A stretch of DNA of 35,649 nt from a virus. Position numbers and translations under genes: made by a program. The DNA lies in the IMG/VR virus record IMGVR_UViG_3300021960_000246, positions 1-35,649 of that record. One strand, 5' to 3'. The notes beneath the pieces were generated by a model. It did not search any database, was not told the origin of the DNA, and was given only the letters and a program-made list of their open reading frames with translations. Positions 15,658 through 24,646 of the stretch are shown here, piece by piece. Within the stretch, counting starts at the first letter, position 1; each line of letters opens with the position of its first letter.

Positions 15658-17031
15658 ATGGTTGATGAAGTTGAAAGAATGTTAGGGCGCAGGGAAGAGC
15701 CTGCGCCAGTGGTTAATTCTGAGTCAATTAATCCTGTTAGATTTCGAAGTCTTGCAAACACAGAAGTAGACCCAAAGAAGAGGCGAACAATTAATCGTTC
15801 TGCTTCATCTCAAGATAATTTTAGGCCGATCCCTAGAGAAGAGCCTAGTTTTTTAGCTAAGGCTGGAGCTTTTGCTAAAGGTTTTGGTTTAGGCTCTGTA
15901 GGCGCAGGCGAAGGATATATTCAATCTTTAAGAGATCAGCGACAGCAAAAAGATATGCAGCTTTTGCAAGCTACAGTTATGGACGCAAATTCTATTCAAG
16001 ATGCTATAAGAAAAGAGAATATTCCAAAGGCTGTAGACATCCTTGTTGATCGCATGAACTTGCTAGAAGAAGGTGGCGAAGATTATGAAGACACCAAGAT
16101 GCTAAGAGATGCTCTTATAAGCGGCAGACCAGACATAGTAATGGGAGAGATTGATACCTTTATTAAATCGTTGCCTGAGCAAGTTGTTGATCCGAAAATG
16201 CTTACAAAAGACGGTCAATATGTTACTAGAATATTTGGACAAGATCCTACGGCTCAGAATGTCGCTGGGTTTACACCTGAAGTTGAAGATAACTACAGGC
16301 CAATGTCTCCTGAAGAGCTTGCGGCCTATAGACTTCCTCCTGAAGCTCCTTACAGATTTAACATGAAGACCAATAAGCCTGAGTACATGGGTGGAGCTAC
16401 AAGCACTACTAATATTAGAAACCCAGCCTCAATTCCTTCTGGTTATAGAGGAATCTATGACGCAGATGGCAATCTTACTCAGTTAGAAGCAATTGCAGGA
16501 GGCCCAGCTGCTGCTAGTGAAGCAGAAATTCAAGCAGAGCTAGATGCTGATGCTTCGAGAGCAGGACTAAGAACTTCAAGACAGTCTAAAATTGGTGGAA
16601 TAGTTTTAGAAGACATAGGACGCTACAGAACATTAATAGACAACCAAGGAATATTCACTCCGGTTACAGGAGTGCGTGGAGAATTGGCTGGAAGGATTGC
16701 TGGGACTCCTGCGTTTGACGCAAGAGAGCTTTCTAATACTATTGGCGCAAATGTTCAGTTTGAAGCGTTAGGACAAATGAGAGAAGAAAGCAAAACTGGC
16801 GGCGCTCTTGGAAGTATAACGCAAAATGAGTTAAGAGATTTAAGAGCCACGCTTGGAAGCATTGCTGCGGCTCAATCTGATGATCAGTTACTTTACAACC
16901 TAAACAGATTGGAACAGTTGTATATAACTGTAATGGAAAAAGCATCGTCTTACTCCGAAGAAGATAGGCAGAAATACGGGATCATAATTCCGTCATCTCA
17001 AGGCCCAGACCCATTAGGATTATTTCAATGA
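15658..17031 (+). CDS. Putative ejection protein (457 aa)
   Basis: Not recognised by a specific family motif. It begins with a disordered polar stretch (residues 1-60), then a short Gly/Ala segment KAGAFAKGFGLGSVGAGEGY that could associate with membrane, then a helical domain with a coiled-coil look (RDQRQQKDMQLLQAT). A Pro-rich linker (about 215-250) leads to a C-terminal helical domain with DIGRYRTLIDN and LYNLNRLEQLYITVM. It lies between the repeat-rich ejection-type gene and another helical protein and overlaps the next ATG by 4 bases. Virion-internal status is inferred from position. Confidence 0.6.
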   Translation: MVDEVERMLGRREEPAPVVNSESINPVRFRSLANTEVDPKKRRTINRSASSQDNFRPIPREEPSFLAKAGAFAKGFGLGSVGAGEGYIQSLRDQRQQKDMQLLQATVMDANSIQDAIRKENIPKAVDILVDRMNLLEEGGEDYEDTKMLRDALISGRPDIVMGEIDTFIKSLPEQVVDPKMLTKDGQYVTRIFGQDPTAQNVAGFTPEVEDNYRPMSPEELAAYRLPPEAPYRFNMKTNKPEYMGGATSTTNIRNPASIPSGYRGIYDADGNLTQLEAIAGGPAAASEAEIQAELDADASRAGLRTSRQSKIGGIVLEDIGRYRTLIDNQGIFTPVTGVRGELAGRIAGTPAFDARELSNTIGANVQFEALGQMREESKTGGALGSITQNELRDLRATLGSIAAAQSDDQLLYNLNRLEQLYITVMEKASSYSEEDRQKYGIIIPSSQGPDPLGLFQ

Positions 17032-18677
17032 GCGATAAACTAAATGCTTTTAGAGAACAATACCCAGATTACACAGGGACTCCAAATGGTCAGTTAGCTT
17101 TTGGTCTTTGGAATAAGTCTTATAAAGATCAAATGCCAATGGGACTTTATGCTGACTCGATTGGCTTGTCTAATGATGACTTTAGAGAAATGGTAAAGTT
17201 TTCAGAGCAGGAAGGATACAAGCCTACTGAATCTACTTATGCTGAAGGCTTTGTTCCTGAAGGAGCAAGATTAGCAACAGCAGCTAGAGGTATGAGCTTT
17301 GGAGCGGCAGAAAACATAGCTGCTGGAGCTGCTGCTGGAGGAGAGAAAGTAAAAAGGCTATTCGCTGGAGAAGAACAACGTCCTTTTGGTGAGGCTTATG
17401 AAGATTATCTAGGTCTTACTAGAGATATTATAGGACAGTACCAAAAAGAAAAGCCAGTTGAATCATTCTTTATGGAAGCTGGGCCAGCCGTTGCTTCAGG
17501 TGTTGGGCTTGAAAGAGCTGTAGCAATTGGAGCGCCAAAAATTATTGCGGCTATGTCTCCAGCAGCAAGAATTCCTGTTGGGACATCTCCAAGCATAGCA
17601 AAGACAGCAGCCGCATCTGGAACTGGAGGCGCTGTTTATGGGTTTAACACTGGAGAGACAGGAGAAAGATTAGAGTCTGCTTTCGAGTTGGCAATACCAT
17701 CTGCTATTTTTGGTGGCGGCGGTCAAGTAGTTTTAAATTTTGCAGCTCCAACAATCAGAGGAATAGGAAGAGCTTTTGGTCGAAGAATGGAGCAATTTGA
17801 TACCAGACCTACCGTAGAAGCAGCAAGACAATTAAAAAATGACATCTATAAAAGAGCGACAGACTCTGGCGTTGTTTATGATGTCGCAGCTATGAGGTCT
17901 TTACACGGAAGAGCGAAAAGATTGGTTGCCGATAGCGCTTCTTATGTTCCTGAAACCGATGATCAAATGACTGCTGCGCTGAAAATATTGAAAAGAAACA
18001 GCAGGACTCCATCGAATCTTATTCAGTTAGAAAAGATAAGAAGAGCAATGTTTGATCGTTATAAGAAATCTGGTTACTCAGACCAAACAATTAGAGATTT
18101 AGTTGATTTAGTTGATGACACTATTCAAAACTTTGGTACTGGAGATGGAACTGTAATTAAAGCAGCTCGTCTTGCTAATTCAAGATACAAGAAAGCAGAA
18201 CTTATTGACGCAGCTTTTGATAAAGCAAGAAGATCAGCAGAGGCTGCTGGGTCTGGTGGAAACACCATTAACAGGTATAAACAAGTTGTAAATAACATAC
18301 TAAACAGCGAAAAAGAAATGAGATTTTTTGATGCCGCAGAAGAAGAAGCAATGAGAAATTTTGTTGAATTTACCACTCAAGAACAACTGACAAGAGTTCT
18401 AGGAAAGCTAGATCCTACCTCCGGTGGATTGATGGCTGCTTTAGGCTTTGGTAGTTATTTAGCTGATCCTGTAGCTACAGCCGCTGTTGCAATTCCAGCG
18501 GCGGTTGCTCGGAGAGGATTGGAGCAAACAACCGGAGAAGCTGGCGAAGCTCTTGTCACTAGGATGGCTACAGGAAGAACTCCAATGACTACTCCTGTAA
18601 CAACGCCTTCTACTGCGGGATCTCAAGTCGTATCAGGCTACGAGCGAGAAATGGAAAACATTCGAGGAAATAGGTAA
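17028..18677 (+). CDS. Putative ejection protein with Gly/Ala-rich hydrophobic segments (549 aa)
   Basis: The N-terminus is polar. Residues about 75-250 alternate Gly/Ala-rich stretches (ENIAAGAAAGGEKV, AVASGVGLERAVAIGAP, AIFGGGGQVVLNF) with polar ones, which suggests membrane-active segments. Residues about 260-450 are helical and charged, with KILKRNSRTPSNLIQLEKI and IRDLVDLVDDTIQNF. A further hydrophobic stretch lies at about 465-490, and the tail is Thr/Pro-rich. Such proteins are ejected with DNA in podoviruses and help it cross the envelope. It begins in an ATGA overlap and ends in TAATG with the tail fibre gene. Confidence 0.6.
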   Translation: MSDKLNAFREQYPDYTGTPNGQLAFGLWNKSYKDQMPMGLYADSIGLSNDDFREMVKFSEQEGYKPTESTYAEGFVPEGARLATAARGMSFGAAENIAAGAAAGGEKVKRLFAGEEQRPFGEAYEDYLGLTRDIIGQYQKEKPVESFFMEAGPAVASGVGLERAVAIGAPKIIAAMSPAARIPVGTSPSIAKTAAASGTGGAVYGFNTGETGERLESAFELAIPSAIFGGGGQVVLNFAAPTIRGIGRAFGRRMEQFDTRPTVEAARQLKNDIYKRATDSGVVYDVAAMRSLHGRAKRLVADSASYVPETDDQMTAALKILKRNSRTPSNLIQLEKIRRAMFDRYKKSGYSDQTIRDLVDLVDDTIQNFGTGDGTVIKAARLANSRYKKAELIDAAFDKARRSAEAAGSGGNTINRYKQVVNNILNSEKEMRFFDAAEEEAMRNFVEFTTQEQLTRVLGKLDPTSGGLMAALGFGSYLADPVATAAVAIPAAVARRGLEQTTGEAGEALVTRMATGRTPMTTPVTTPSTAGSQVVSGYEREMENIRGNR

Positions 18678-20146
18678 TGGCTAGATTCGGTGAAATTAAC
18701 GCACAATACTTTGATGACGCTGGCGATCCGCTGGGCAGTGGTAAGCTGTACTTTTACGAGTCTGGCACAACTACAGCTAAGATTACCTATGCAGACATTA
18801 ACTTTACCATTCCTAACACGAATCCGGTAATTCTTACTGCGGCAGGCCGTCAGCCTAACATTTTCTTTGACGGTGTAGCTAAGGCTATCCTAGCTGATAA
18901 AAATGACGTACAGATACTTGTCAGAGATCCGGTAGGAGAGACAGGCACTAACTTTGGTGATCCTTGGGTAGCGACTCGCATTTACTCTACGAACTCCGTG
19001 GTTATTGGTAGCGATGGTGTTTACTACCGATCTCTTGTCGCTGGTAATCAAAACAACAATCCTATCAACACTTCTGGATTTTGGTCTTTGCTGTATTCGG
19101 TACAGTGGAATGCTGGAATAACTTACCAAGAAGGTTCTGTAGTCACTTATGACGGCGAGCAGTATCAAAGCCTGACTAATGGCAATGTGAATAACAATCC
19201 ATCTATTAGCGCTGCTAACTGGGTTTTATTGAGCTTTGCGTGGATATCTACAGCAGAGTACGCATTAAATCAGAATGCAGTAGGCACTGATGGCATTCTG
19301 TACACCTCCCAACAGGCCGCTAACACTGGAAACGATCCTACAGACCCTGCTAATCGTCCTACTTATTGGGTAGGAACGTCAGCAGACGCAGCGGCAAGCG
19401 CGGCGGCAGCGGCTGCGAGTGCCTCTGCTTCGGCCTCAAGTGCAACTGACAGCGCTAATAGTGCAACTGCATCAGCTAATAGTGCAACTGCATCAGCTAA
19501 TAGTGCAACTGCGAGTGCTTCAAGCGCTACCGACTCGGCCAATTCGGCCACAGCAAGTGCAAGCTCGGCTACGGATTCGGCTAATTCGGCTGCTGCTAGT
19601 GCAACATCTGCCACGGCAAGCGCTGGTAGCGCCACAGCATCTGCTACCAGCGCCACAGAGGCGGCTAACACGCTAGACGAGTTCCAAGACATTTACCTTG
19701 GTGAAAAAGCCTCTGATCCTACTACGGATAATGATGGCAATCCGTTGCAGACCGGAGCGTTATATTTCAATACTACAACCGACCTACTTAGAGTGTATAA
19801 TGGGTCTGGATGGCAGAACTCAGCCGATATAGCGACATCTGTACTTTGGAGCCAAATTACAGACGCTCCAGATTATAACGGTCAGCCTAATAAGTACCTA
19901 AAATCAGATGGTTCAGCAATTAGCTGGGAAATCGTTGCAGATGAAATACCAGATCAGTCTGGGGAGAACGGTAACATTCTTAGCACTGATGGAACAAATC
20001 TATTATGGGCTGCTCCATCACCAGATGAATTACCTGTACAGGCTGGTAACGCTGGCAAGTATTTAACAACTGACGGTTCTACTCCTTCATGGGCAACCGT
20101 TGAATCATTCGCAGAAAGTAAGGCTTACTTTTTCTCAGGATTTTAA
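18677..20146 (+). CDS. Tail fibre with head-binding-like N-terminus and three chitin-binding-type repeats
   Basis: In this 489-residue protein, residues 1-95 (GKLYFYESGTTTAKITY, then ILTAAGRQPNIFF) resemble the head-binding domain of P22-type tailspikes. Three tandem modules follow at about 97-136, 144-182 and 189-231. Each starts with Trp, has V..DG..Y.S (or a close variant) and an Asn-rich loop, and closes on Trp, as in carbohydrate-binding families 5/12. Residues about 235-330 are a pure Ala/Ser/Thr/Asn heptad-like repeat, probably a trimeric stalk. The C-terminal part contains LQTGALYFNTTTDLLRVYNG, a common fibre module, and ends in beta strands. It should attach to the tail hub and bind a surface polysaccharide. 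Confidence 0.8.
   Translation: MARFGEINAQYFDDAGDPLGSGKLYFYESGTTTAKITYADINFTIPNTNPVILTAAGRQPNIFFDGVAKAILADKNDVQILVRDPVGETGTNFGDPWVATRIYSTNSVVIGSDGVYYRSLVAGNQNNNPINTSGFWSLLYSVQWNAGITYQEGSVVTYDGEQYQSLTNGNVNNNPSISAANWVLLSFAWISTAEYALNQNAVGTDGILYTSQQAANTGNDPTDPANRPTYWVGTSADAAASAAAAAASASASASSATDSANSATASANSATASANSATASASSATDSANSATASASSATDSANSAAASATSATASAGSATASATSATEAANTLDEFQDIYLGEKASDPTTDNDGNPLQTGALYFNTTTDLLRVYNGSGWQNSADIATSVLWSQITDAPDYNGQPNKYLKSDGSAISWEIVADEIPDQSGENGNILSTDGTNLLWAAPSPDELPVQAGNAGKYLTTDGSTPSWATVESFAESKAYFFSGF
19454..19516 (+). repeat. Exact 21-base tandem repeat in the fibre stalk
   Basis: Three consecutive 21-base units encode ANSATAS. The first two are identical and the third differs only near its end. 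They sit inside a longer Ala/Ser/Thr repeat region running from about 19380 to 19675. Such repeats can expand or contract by slippage and change stalk length in 7-residue steps. Confidence 0.85.
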
Positions 20147-20148
20147 TT

Positions 20149-20460
20149 ATGGCTACTGGAACTCTAGGACAAGCAGCTCTGGCGGCTGCAACAAATACAA
20201 CGGTCTACACTGTGCCGTCTTCTACTACGGCTACTTTTAGCCTTAGTGTGATGAATCCAAACTCAAGCGTTGCGGTTATTAGGGTGGCAATTGCGGCAAG
20301 CGGAACTCCTGCTCAGGCTGAGTATATTGAGTATGATGTAGCGCTTGGCGCAGGAGACGTTTTGGAAAGAACAGGACTTGTCGCATCTGGCGATAAAAAT
20401 ATAGTGGCGTATTCCTCACAGGCGAATGTCACGGTTAATGTTTACGGATACGAGGCTTAA
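20149..20460 (+). CDS. Small beta-rich virion protein (103 aa), function unknown
   Basis: The sequence is almost entirely beta-prone: TNTTVYTVPSSTTATFSLSV, VAVIRVAIAASGTP, EYIEYDVALGAGDVLERTG, KNIVAYSSQANVTVNVYG. It resembles short jelly-roll proteins in marine phage tail clusters. It lies between two fibre genes and is likely a fibre-associated or decoration subunit. No enzymatic motif is visible. Confidence 0.6.
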   Translation: MATGTLGQAALAAATNTTVYTVPSSTTATFSLSVMNPNSSVAVIRVAIAASGTPAQAEYIEYDVALGAGDVLERTGLVASGDKNIVAYSSQANVTVNVYGYEA

Positions 20461-20463
20461 AAA

Positions 20464-23310
20464 ATGGGACGTTCAATTTCAGGTGATACAACAAGCAATC
20501 CATCAAGGTCTGTCCTTAGTGTTGACGGTTTTCAGACAGGTGATTTGATATATGAAACATCCGGTAATGTTGGGCGCATTCCTGATAATTTTGTGTCTGT
20601 AGGAACTTTTAATGCAACATCAGATCAAGTAAGACAAGAAAATAATTTTTCAACTATTTATAGTTCAAAAAATGTTTTTGAGCCAGAACTGAATATATTG
20701 CGTAGCTTTGGCACAGGCAGGCCATCAGCAACATTAAGCAATGGGAATATTGTTACTGTATTTTTTCAGCAGTTAGATCCTCAAAGCAACGGGACTTCCG
20801 CACAATTTAAAGACGTTTATATATCAATAGATCAGCCAGATGGAACTTCTGTTTTGGCTCCAACAGTTATTCATCCTTCAGGAAACTCAGATTGGATGAA
20901 TTATGAAAACTCCTGTCTAGACGTAGTTGCAAGTTCTTCAGGTGGATTTGCTGTTGTTTGGTCAGCAAGGACTAGCTTTTATCCTGCTTGGGCTGTTTGC
21001 GATAATAATGGAACAGTCTTAAATCTTTCTCAAAAAGGAACGACTTATTACAAGTTTAAGATTGAGACGTTTAATGCCTCAAATACTTACTCAATACTCG
21101 CAGTCAATCCTTCCAATACCGCTTATATGATTCGTGTAAGTAATTCTGGAGAACTAGGAACGACAACTGTCACTGGCAATATTACTTATAATGGCAATAT
21201 TGATATGTGCAGCTTATCTGATAACACTGTTGGATTTGTATATAGCCAAGGAAATCGCCTTTATTACAGAAACTATAATCAATCAAATACTCTACTGGTT
21301 AGTGAAACAAATACTTCGCCATCAGGATTAGGTACTTGGTTTGAAGTTACTTGCGCTAGCAACTCTTTAGATCAAGTTTGCATTGTTGTCGCTTCAAATA
21401 ACGGAAATGGCAAATATATGCAGTTCAGAAAAGCAGACGGAAAAGTTAGCGGAGGTTGGGGTGAATTTATTTATTTGAACAATACTATAAATAACTTGGC
21501 GGCTACGCAACACGCTGCTAATTATACTGGAAATATTCCTGATACAAATAACTTCTTTTATACCGTTGCAGGTAACAAATCTATTCAAACACGAGCAATA
21601 GACTATGAAGGAAATTCTCTTGGTCCTGTTTTGTATAATTTGATCCACCAAGCCAGTCAAGGATCAAGAGTTTTAATAAAAGCAGGAAGTGAATTAAGGT
21701 ATTACGCATCTAGCGGATCTCAAGCTATTAACGACTACAGAATTTATGGTTATTCTTTAGGAGTTCCTCAATACACTGTTATTAACAGCGAAACTTATAC
21801 TCCAGATGGAGAAAACTCCGTTGAAAGCATTGTTACGACAACTACCGCGTCTGTTTCTGGATATGTAAAATCCTCAGCTACTCCTAAAACTGCAAAGTTT
21901 TATGCATCGACAACAGCAACCACTAGCGGAGTATTGGATAGCACAACAAGCAGTGGAACAGTATCAAAAAACATAACTTCGCTTAATTTCCAATGTTGGT
22001 ATGTAAAAGGCTTAGAATTAGATAACGGAAATATTGCAATAGTTTATGTAACTGGGACTTGCACTATTCGCTTAAAAATAATTGATTCAAACTATGCTGA
22101 GATAAGCGACACTCTTCTCCAAACATCTAATAGCACAAATGGAAGGTTTAAGTTTGATTTAGCACGACTAAACAATGGGAAAATTATTGTTGTCCATGCC
22201 GGTCCTGATTACCGAACATTACTCTACAGAGTGTACAGCTCCACTATGGCATTAGAAGTTGATGCGACTGAGTTAGATCTTAGTGGTCAAACCATAGTTG
22301 GAAGTGCGCAAGCAATAGCTGTATGCTCACTTGCTAAAAGTTCTCAAACTGGCTTTGCTGTTAGTTTTGCTCAAGCTAATAGTTATCCTTTTGTTATAAC
22401 TTACAACACTACCGATTTTCTTCCTGTTAGCAGTAGATTGGTTAGAAGCGCAACAATTCAAAGTCAAAGCTCTATGAGCATGGTTACGGATGCTCAAGGA
22501 TATCTGTACCACTCAGCAGATTATTCTTCTTCAGGATTTTATTGTCAGCGAAGTTATATTAATCCTGTATCTCTGAGTTCAAGCAGTTTTGTAACTATGG
22601 AACAACGTGGAGCAACAAATTATGCTCGGTTAAATAGTGAGGTTTGCGTTTTGTCAGACGGAACAATAACTTTTCCTTGGGCAGATACTAGCGGTCAAGA
22701 TGGAATTATTAGATGTTTTGGAACATCAACCAGTGACAGGATTAGTGGTGATGAAAGCACTTCGCGAGGTGATAACTGGGGATCGGTACAAAATGTAACT
22801 GGAGACGGTAAATGGTTTATGTTCCAAAATAGGACTGTTGGATCTTATTCAGGCGTATTGTGGACGCTATCAGCGGAATCTGGAGAGGCTAACTTTAGAA
22901 ATTACAGTAACGGAGTTATTGCACCTACGTCTTCTAATAGTTCGTATAGTTACGCTGCTTGTGGAATTCCATCTAGAGGATCTAAAGCTCATATTATTTA
23001 CTACAATGATACGGAGGCTAGTCATTCAATATTTCAGATAAGGGTAGCTCCAGAAGGTTATATATTAAATACTGTATCTGGAGTAACAGAAAGCGCTGTT
23101 TTACCTTTAAATGAAAATACGTCTCCTCTTATTGGTGTAGCGGTTCAAGATTGTGCGGCGGGTGAAGTAGGACTTGTTCAAACAAAAGGCTCTGCTTCTT
23201 TAAATACAAATTATCCTTCCAGTACAAGCGAATCATTTGACTTCAGAACTCAAACTGCTGACGGCGTTAAAGGATTTATTTCTGGTCGCAACATATCTTT
23301 AGGAGATTAA
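20464..23310 (+). CDS. Large beta-propeller-like tail protein, probable adhesin (948 aa)
   Basis: Repeated strand pairs such as LSNGNIVTVFFQ, GGFAVVWSA, DNGNIAIVYVTG, NNGKIIVVHAG and SDGTITFPWAD have the pattern of propeller blades: a polar turn NG or GG followed by a hydrophobic strand. They span most of the protein. The N-terminus has a short motif, GDLIYETSGNVG, and the C-terminus ends with a small conserved-looking segment, GVKGFISGRNISLGD. Composition is rich in Ser, Thr and Asn with few charges. It is likely a receptor-binding tail protein. Number of blades and any catalytic activity are unknown. Confidence 0.6.
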   Translation: MGRSISGDTTSNPSRSVLSVDGFQTGDLIYETSGNVGRIPDNFVSVGTFNATSDQVRQENNFSTIYSSKNVFEPELNILRSFGTGRPSATLSNGNIVTVFFQQLDPQSNGTSAQFKDVYISIDQPDGTSVLAPTVIHPSGNSDWMNYENSCLDVVASSSGGFAVVWSARTSFYPAWAVCDNNGTVLNLSQKGTTYYKFKIETFNASNTYSILAVNPSNTAYMIRVSNSGELGTTTVTGNITYNGNIDMCSLSDNTVGFVYSQGNRLYYRNYNQSNTLLVSETNTSPSGLGTWFEVTCASNSLDQVCIVVASNNGNGKYMQFRKADGKVSGGWGEFIYLNNTINNLAATQHAANYTGNIPDTNNFFYTVAGNKSIQTRAIDYEGNSLGPVLYNLIHQASQGSRVLIKAGSELRYYASSGSQAINDYRIYGYSLGVPQYTVINSETYTPDGENSVESIVTTTTASVSGYVKSSATPKTAKFYASTTATTSGVLDSTTSSGTVSKNITSLNFQCWYVKGLELDNGNIAIVYVTGTCTIRLKIIDSNYAEISDTLLQTSNSTNGRFKFDLARLNNGKIIVVHAGPDYRTLLYRVYSSTMALEVDATELDLSGQTIVGSAQAIAVCSLAKSSQTGFAVSFAQANSYPFVITYNTTDFLPVSSRLVRSATIQSQSSMSMVTDAQGYLYHSADYSSSGFYCQRSYINPVSLSSSSFVTMEQRGATNYARLNSEVCVLSDGTITFPWADTSGQDGIIRCFGTSTSDRISGDESTSRGDNWGSVQNVTGDGKWFMFQNRTVGSYSGVLWTLSAESGEANFRNYSNGVIAPTSSNSSYSYAACGIPSRGSKAHIIYYNDTEASHSIFQIRVAPEGYILNTVSGVTESAVLPLNENTSPLIGVAVQDCAAGEVGLVQTKGSASLNTNYPSSTSESFDFRTQTADGVKGFISGRNISLGD

Positions 23311-23313
23311 AGA

Positions 23314-24006
23314 ATGGCTTTTCCAATTCAAAATTCAATACAGTCTAATCCTGTGACCGGAGTGTTTGGAAACGGTCAGATTCAAATGTTTCCTCAATCG
23401 GGAACATTCACCGTTCCAATTGGAGTCTCAAAAGTCAGAGTCAGACTCTGGGGAGGAGGAGGAGCCAATCAAGGAGGAGGTGGCGGCTTTGCAATGAAAG
23501 TTTGCGATGTCACTCCTGCTCAAGCTATTGCGGTGACTGTTGGCGATTCATCACAAGCGTCTTCTTTTGGATCTTTTGTGTCAGCTACAGCAGGAGTAAC
23601 TTCTTCAGTAGGAGGAATCGGAGTAGGTGGAGATGTAAATTATCAAGGAGGACTTGGAGGCAGCGCAGGAGGAGGAGCTGCTAACATCTTTGGTAACGGA
23701 GGAAATAGAAATTCTAGCGGTGCATCCGGTGGAGGACAATCAGCTAATGGAACTCAATCTGGCGGTTCAGGTTTTGGTAGCACAGGAGGATTTCAGAACG
23801 GAACTACAAACGATGCTAAATATCCTCCTACTACGCTTCCTATAACTAGCATTGACTTTATTGGCACTGGAGGAGGAGGAGGATACTCTCAACACGGTGT
23901 AAATGGAGGAGGTGACGGAGCAAACGCTCCAACTGGCGTTGCATCATTTCCTGCTGCTGGAGGAACAAGCTCTGGCGGCAGAGGTCTGGTAATAGTGGAG
24001 TATTAA
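23314..24006 (+). CDS. Glycine-rich tail tip protein (230 aa)
   Basis: An N-terminal strand region with SGTFTVPIGVSKVRVRLWGG leads into long Gly runs (GGGGANQGGGGG, GGSAGGGA, GTGGGGGY), a pattern known from phage tail-tip adhesins, where Gly-rich loops form polyglycine-helix bundles and contact the receptor. It ends with SSGGRGLVIVEY, a closing strand typical of this family. It follows the propeller protein by three bases. It is a likely host-range determinant. Confidence 0.75.
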   Translation: MAFPIQNSIQSNPVTGVFGNGQIQMFPQSGTFTVPIGVSKVRVRLWGGGGANQGGGGGFAMKVCDVTPAQAIAVTVGDSSQASSFGSFVSATAGVTSSVGGIGVGGDVNYQGGLGGSAGGGAANIFGNGGNRNSSGASGGGQSANGTQSGGSGFGSTGGFQNGTTNDAKYPPTTLPITSIDFIGTGGGGGYSQHGVNGGGDGANAPTGVASFPAAGGTSSGGRGLVIVEY

Positions 24007-24007
24007 C

Positions 24008-24301
24008 ATGAAAGCAATTTTTAATGAAAACACGGTAGCTCAAATTCTTACTCCTGTAGACGGTTTTGATTTAAAAGACTGCTTTCATAAGGATCTATTG
24101 AAATCTGCTATAGAAGTTCCTGATTATGTTTCTTCTGGCTGTACTCTACAGGATGATGGAACTTGGTTTGATGCTGAAGGCGTTTTGATTGAAGCGTCTG
24201 TGGTTGAAGAGCCTGCCGTTGAAGAGCCAGTAGTGGAAGAACCTGCTGAGGAACCTGCTGAGGAGCCTGCTGAAGAACCTGCTGAGGAGCCTGCCGAGTA
24301 A
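24008..24301 (+). CDS. Small tail-region protein with acidic EEPA repeats (97 aa), possibly frameshifted at its end
   Basis: Residues 1-65 include GCTLQDDGTWFDAEG, a short Cys/Trp motif. The remainder is a run of EEP(A/V) units. The frame stops at 24299-24301, inside the repeat. In another forward frame immediately downstream, a second copy of the GC..DGTW motif can be read, so this protein may originally have continued. Its position after fibre genes suggests a tail-tip or chaperone-like accessory protein. The function is not known. Confidence 0.6.
   Translation: MKAIFNENTVAQILTPVDGFDLKDCFHKDLLKSAIEVPDYVSSGCTLQDDGTWFDAEGVLIEASVVEEPAVEEPVVEEPAEEPAEEPAEEPAEEPAE
24202..24301 (+). repeat. 12-base coding repeat (EEPA units)
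   Basis: Degenerate 12-base units encoding Glu-Glu-Pro-Ala/Val are repeated about eight times up to the stop codon. The last five are nearly identical at DNA level. Such a tract is prone to slippage during replication, or to miscounting in assembly. Confidence 0.85.
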
Positions 24302-24383
24302 TGACGCACCTGTTCCTGCTGATTGGTACGGCTGCAAGTATAACTGTGCCGCTGATGGCACTTGGTCTTTAGTTGAAGGTTGA
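24297..24383 (+). pseudogene. Out-of-frame continuation of the EEPA-repeat protein
   Basis: Read one base later than the upstream gene, this stretch encodes NDAPVPADWYGCKYNCAADG, then TWSLVEG and a TGA at 24381-24383. The GC-x(n)-DGTW pattern repeats that in the first half of the upstream protein (GCTLQDDGTW), so it is very likely the true C-terminus cut off by a one-base shift. It has no start codon of its own. Confidence 0.55.
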
Positions 24384-24432
24384 GTAGACCCGCGCATAGA
24401 AGAAGATGCTGCTTAGGGCAAGAGTATGAATA

Positions 24433-24645
24433 GTGATTCATGTGTTTGTTTTAATTATGACTATAGGCGGTTTAGAGGTAGCTAACGATAACTGCTCAGA
24501 GTCTATGTGCTTTCGGAGCGTTGACACTTGTAACGGTTTTGCTGCGAAGCTAAGACGCAGAGGAAGTCCAAGCACTTTAGTAATAACGACATATTGTAAG
24601 CCGATTTTAGTAGACCCAAAGCAAGATGGGATAAGGATTTACTAA
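24433..24645 (+). CDS. Small Cys-containing, possibly exported protein (70 aa)
   Basis: The frame begins with GTG at 24433. The first 14 residues are hydrophobic (IHVFVLIMTIGG) and are followed by a short domain with four cysteines (NCSESMC, DTC, YCK), suggesting export and disulfide bonding. No convincing ribosome binding site is visible and an internal ATG at 24457 is an alternative start. It is followed immediately by a membrane protein at the start of the lysis region. I do not recognise a family. Confidence 0.5.
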   Translation: MIHVFVLIMTIGGLEVANDNCSESMCFRSVDTCNGFAAKLRRRGSPSTLVITTYCKPILVDPKQDGIRIY

Positions 24646-24646
24646 T

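Noticed and set aside
19363-19692. A 109-residue minus-strand open frame across the fibre stalk
   Set aside because: Low-complexity Ala/Val/Leu product mirroring the Ala/Ser/Thr repeat codons of the real + strand gene.
24301-24372. A 23-residue hydrophobic open frame in a TAATG overlap, a possible tiny holin
   Set aside because: It begins at a plausible overlap, but the same DNA in another frame encodes a duplicate of the GC..DGTW motif, which is stronger evidence. No ribosome binding site supports the peptide.
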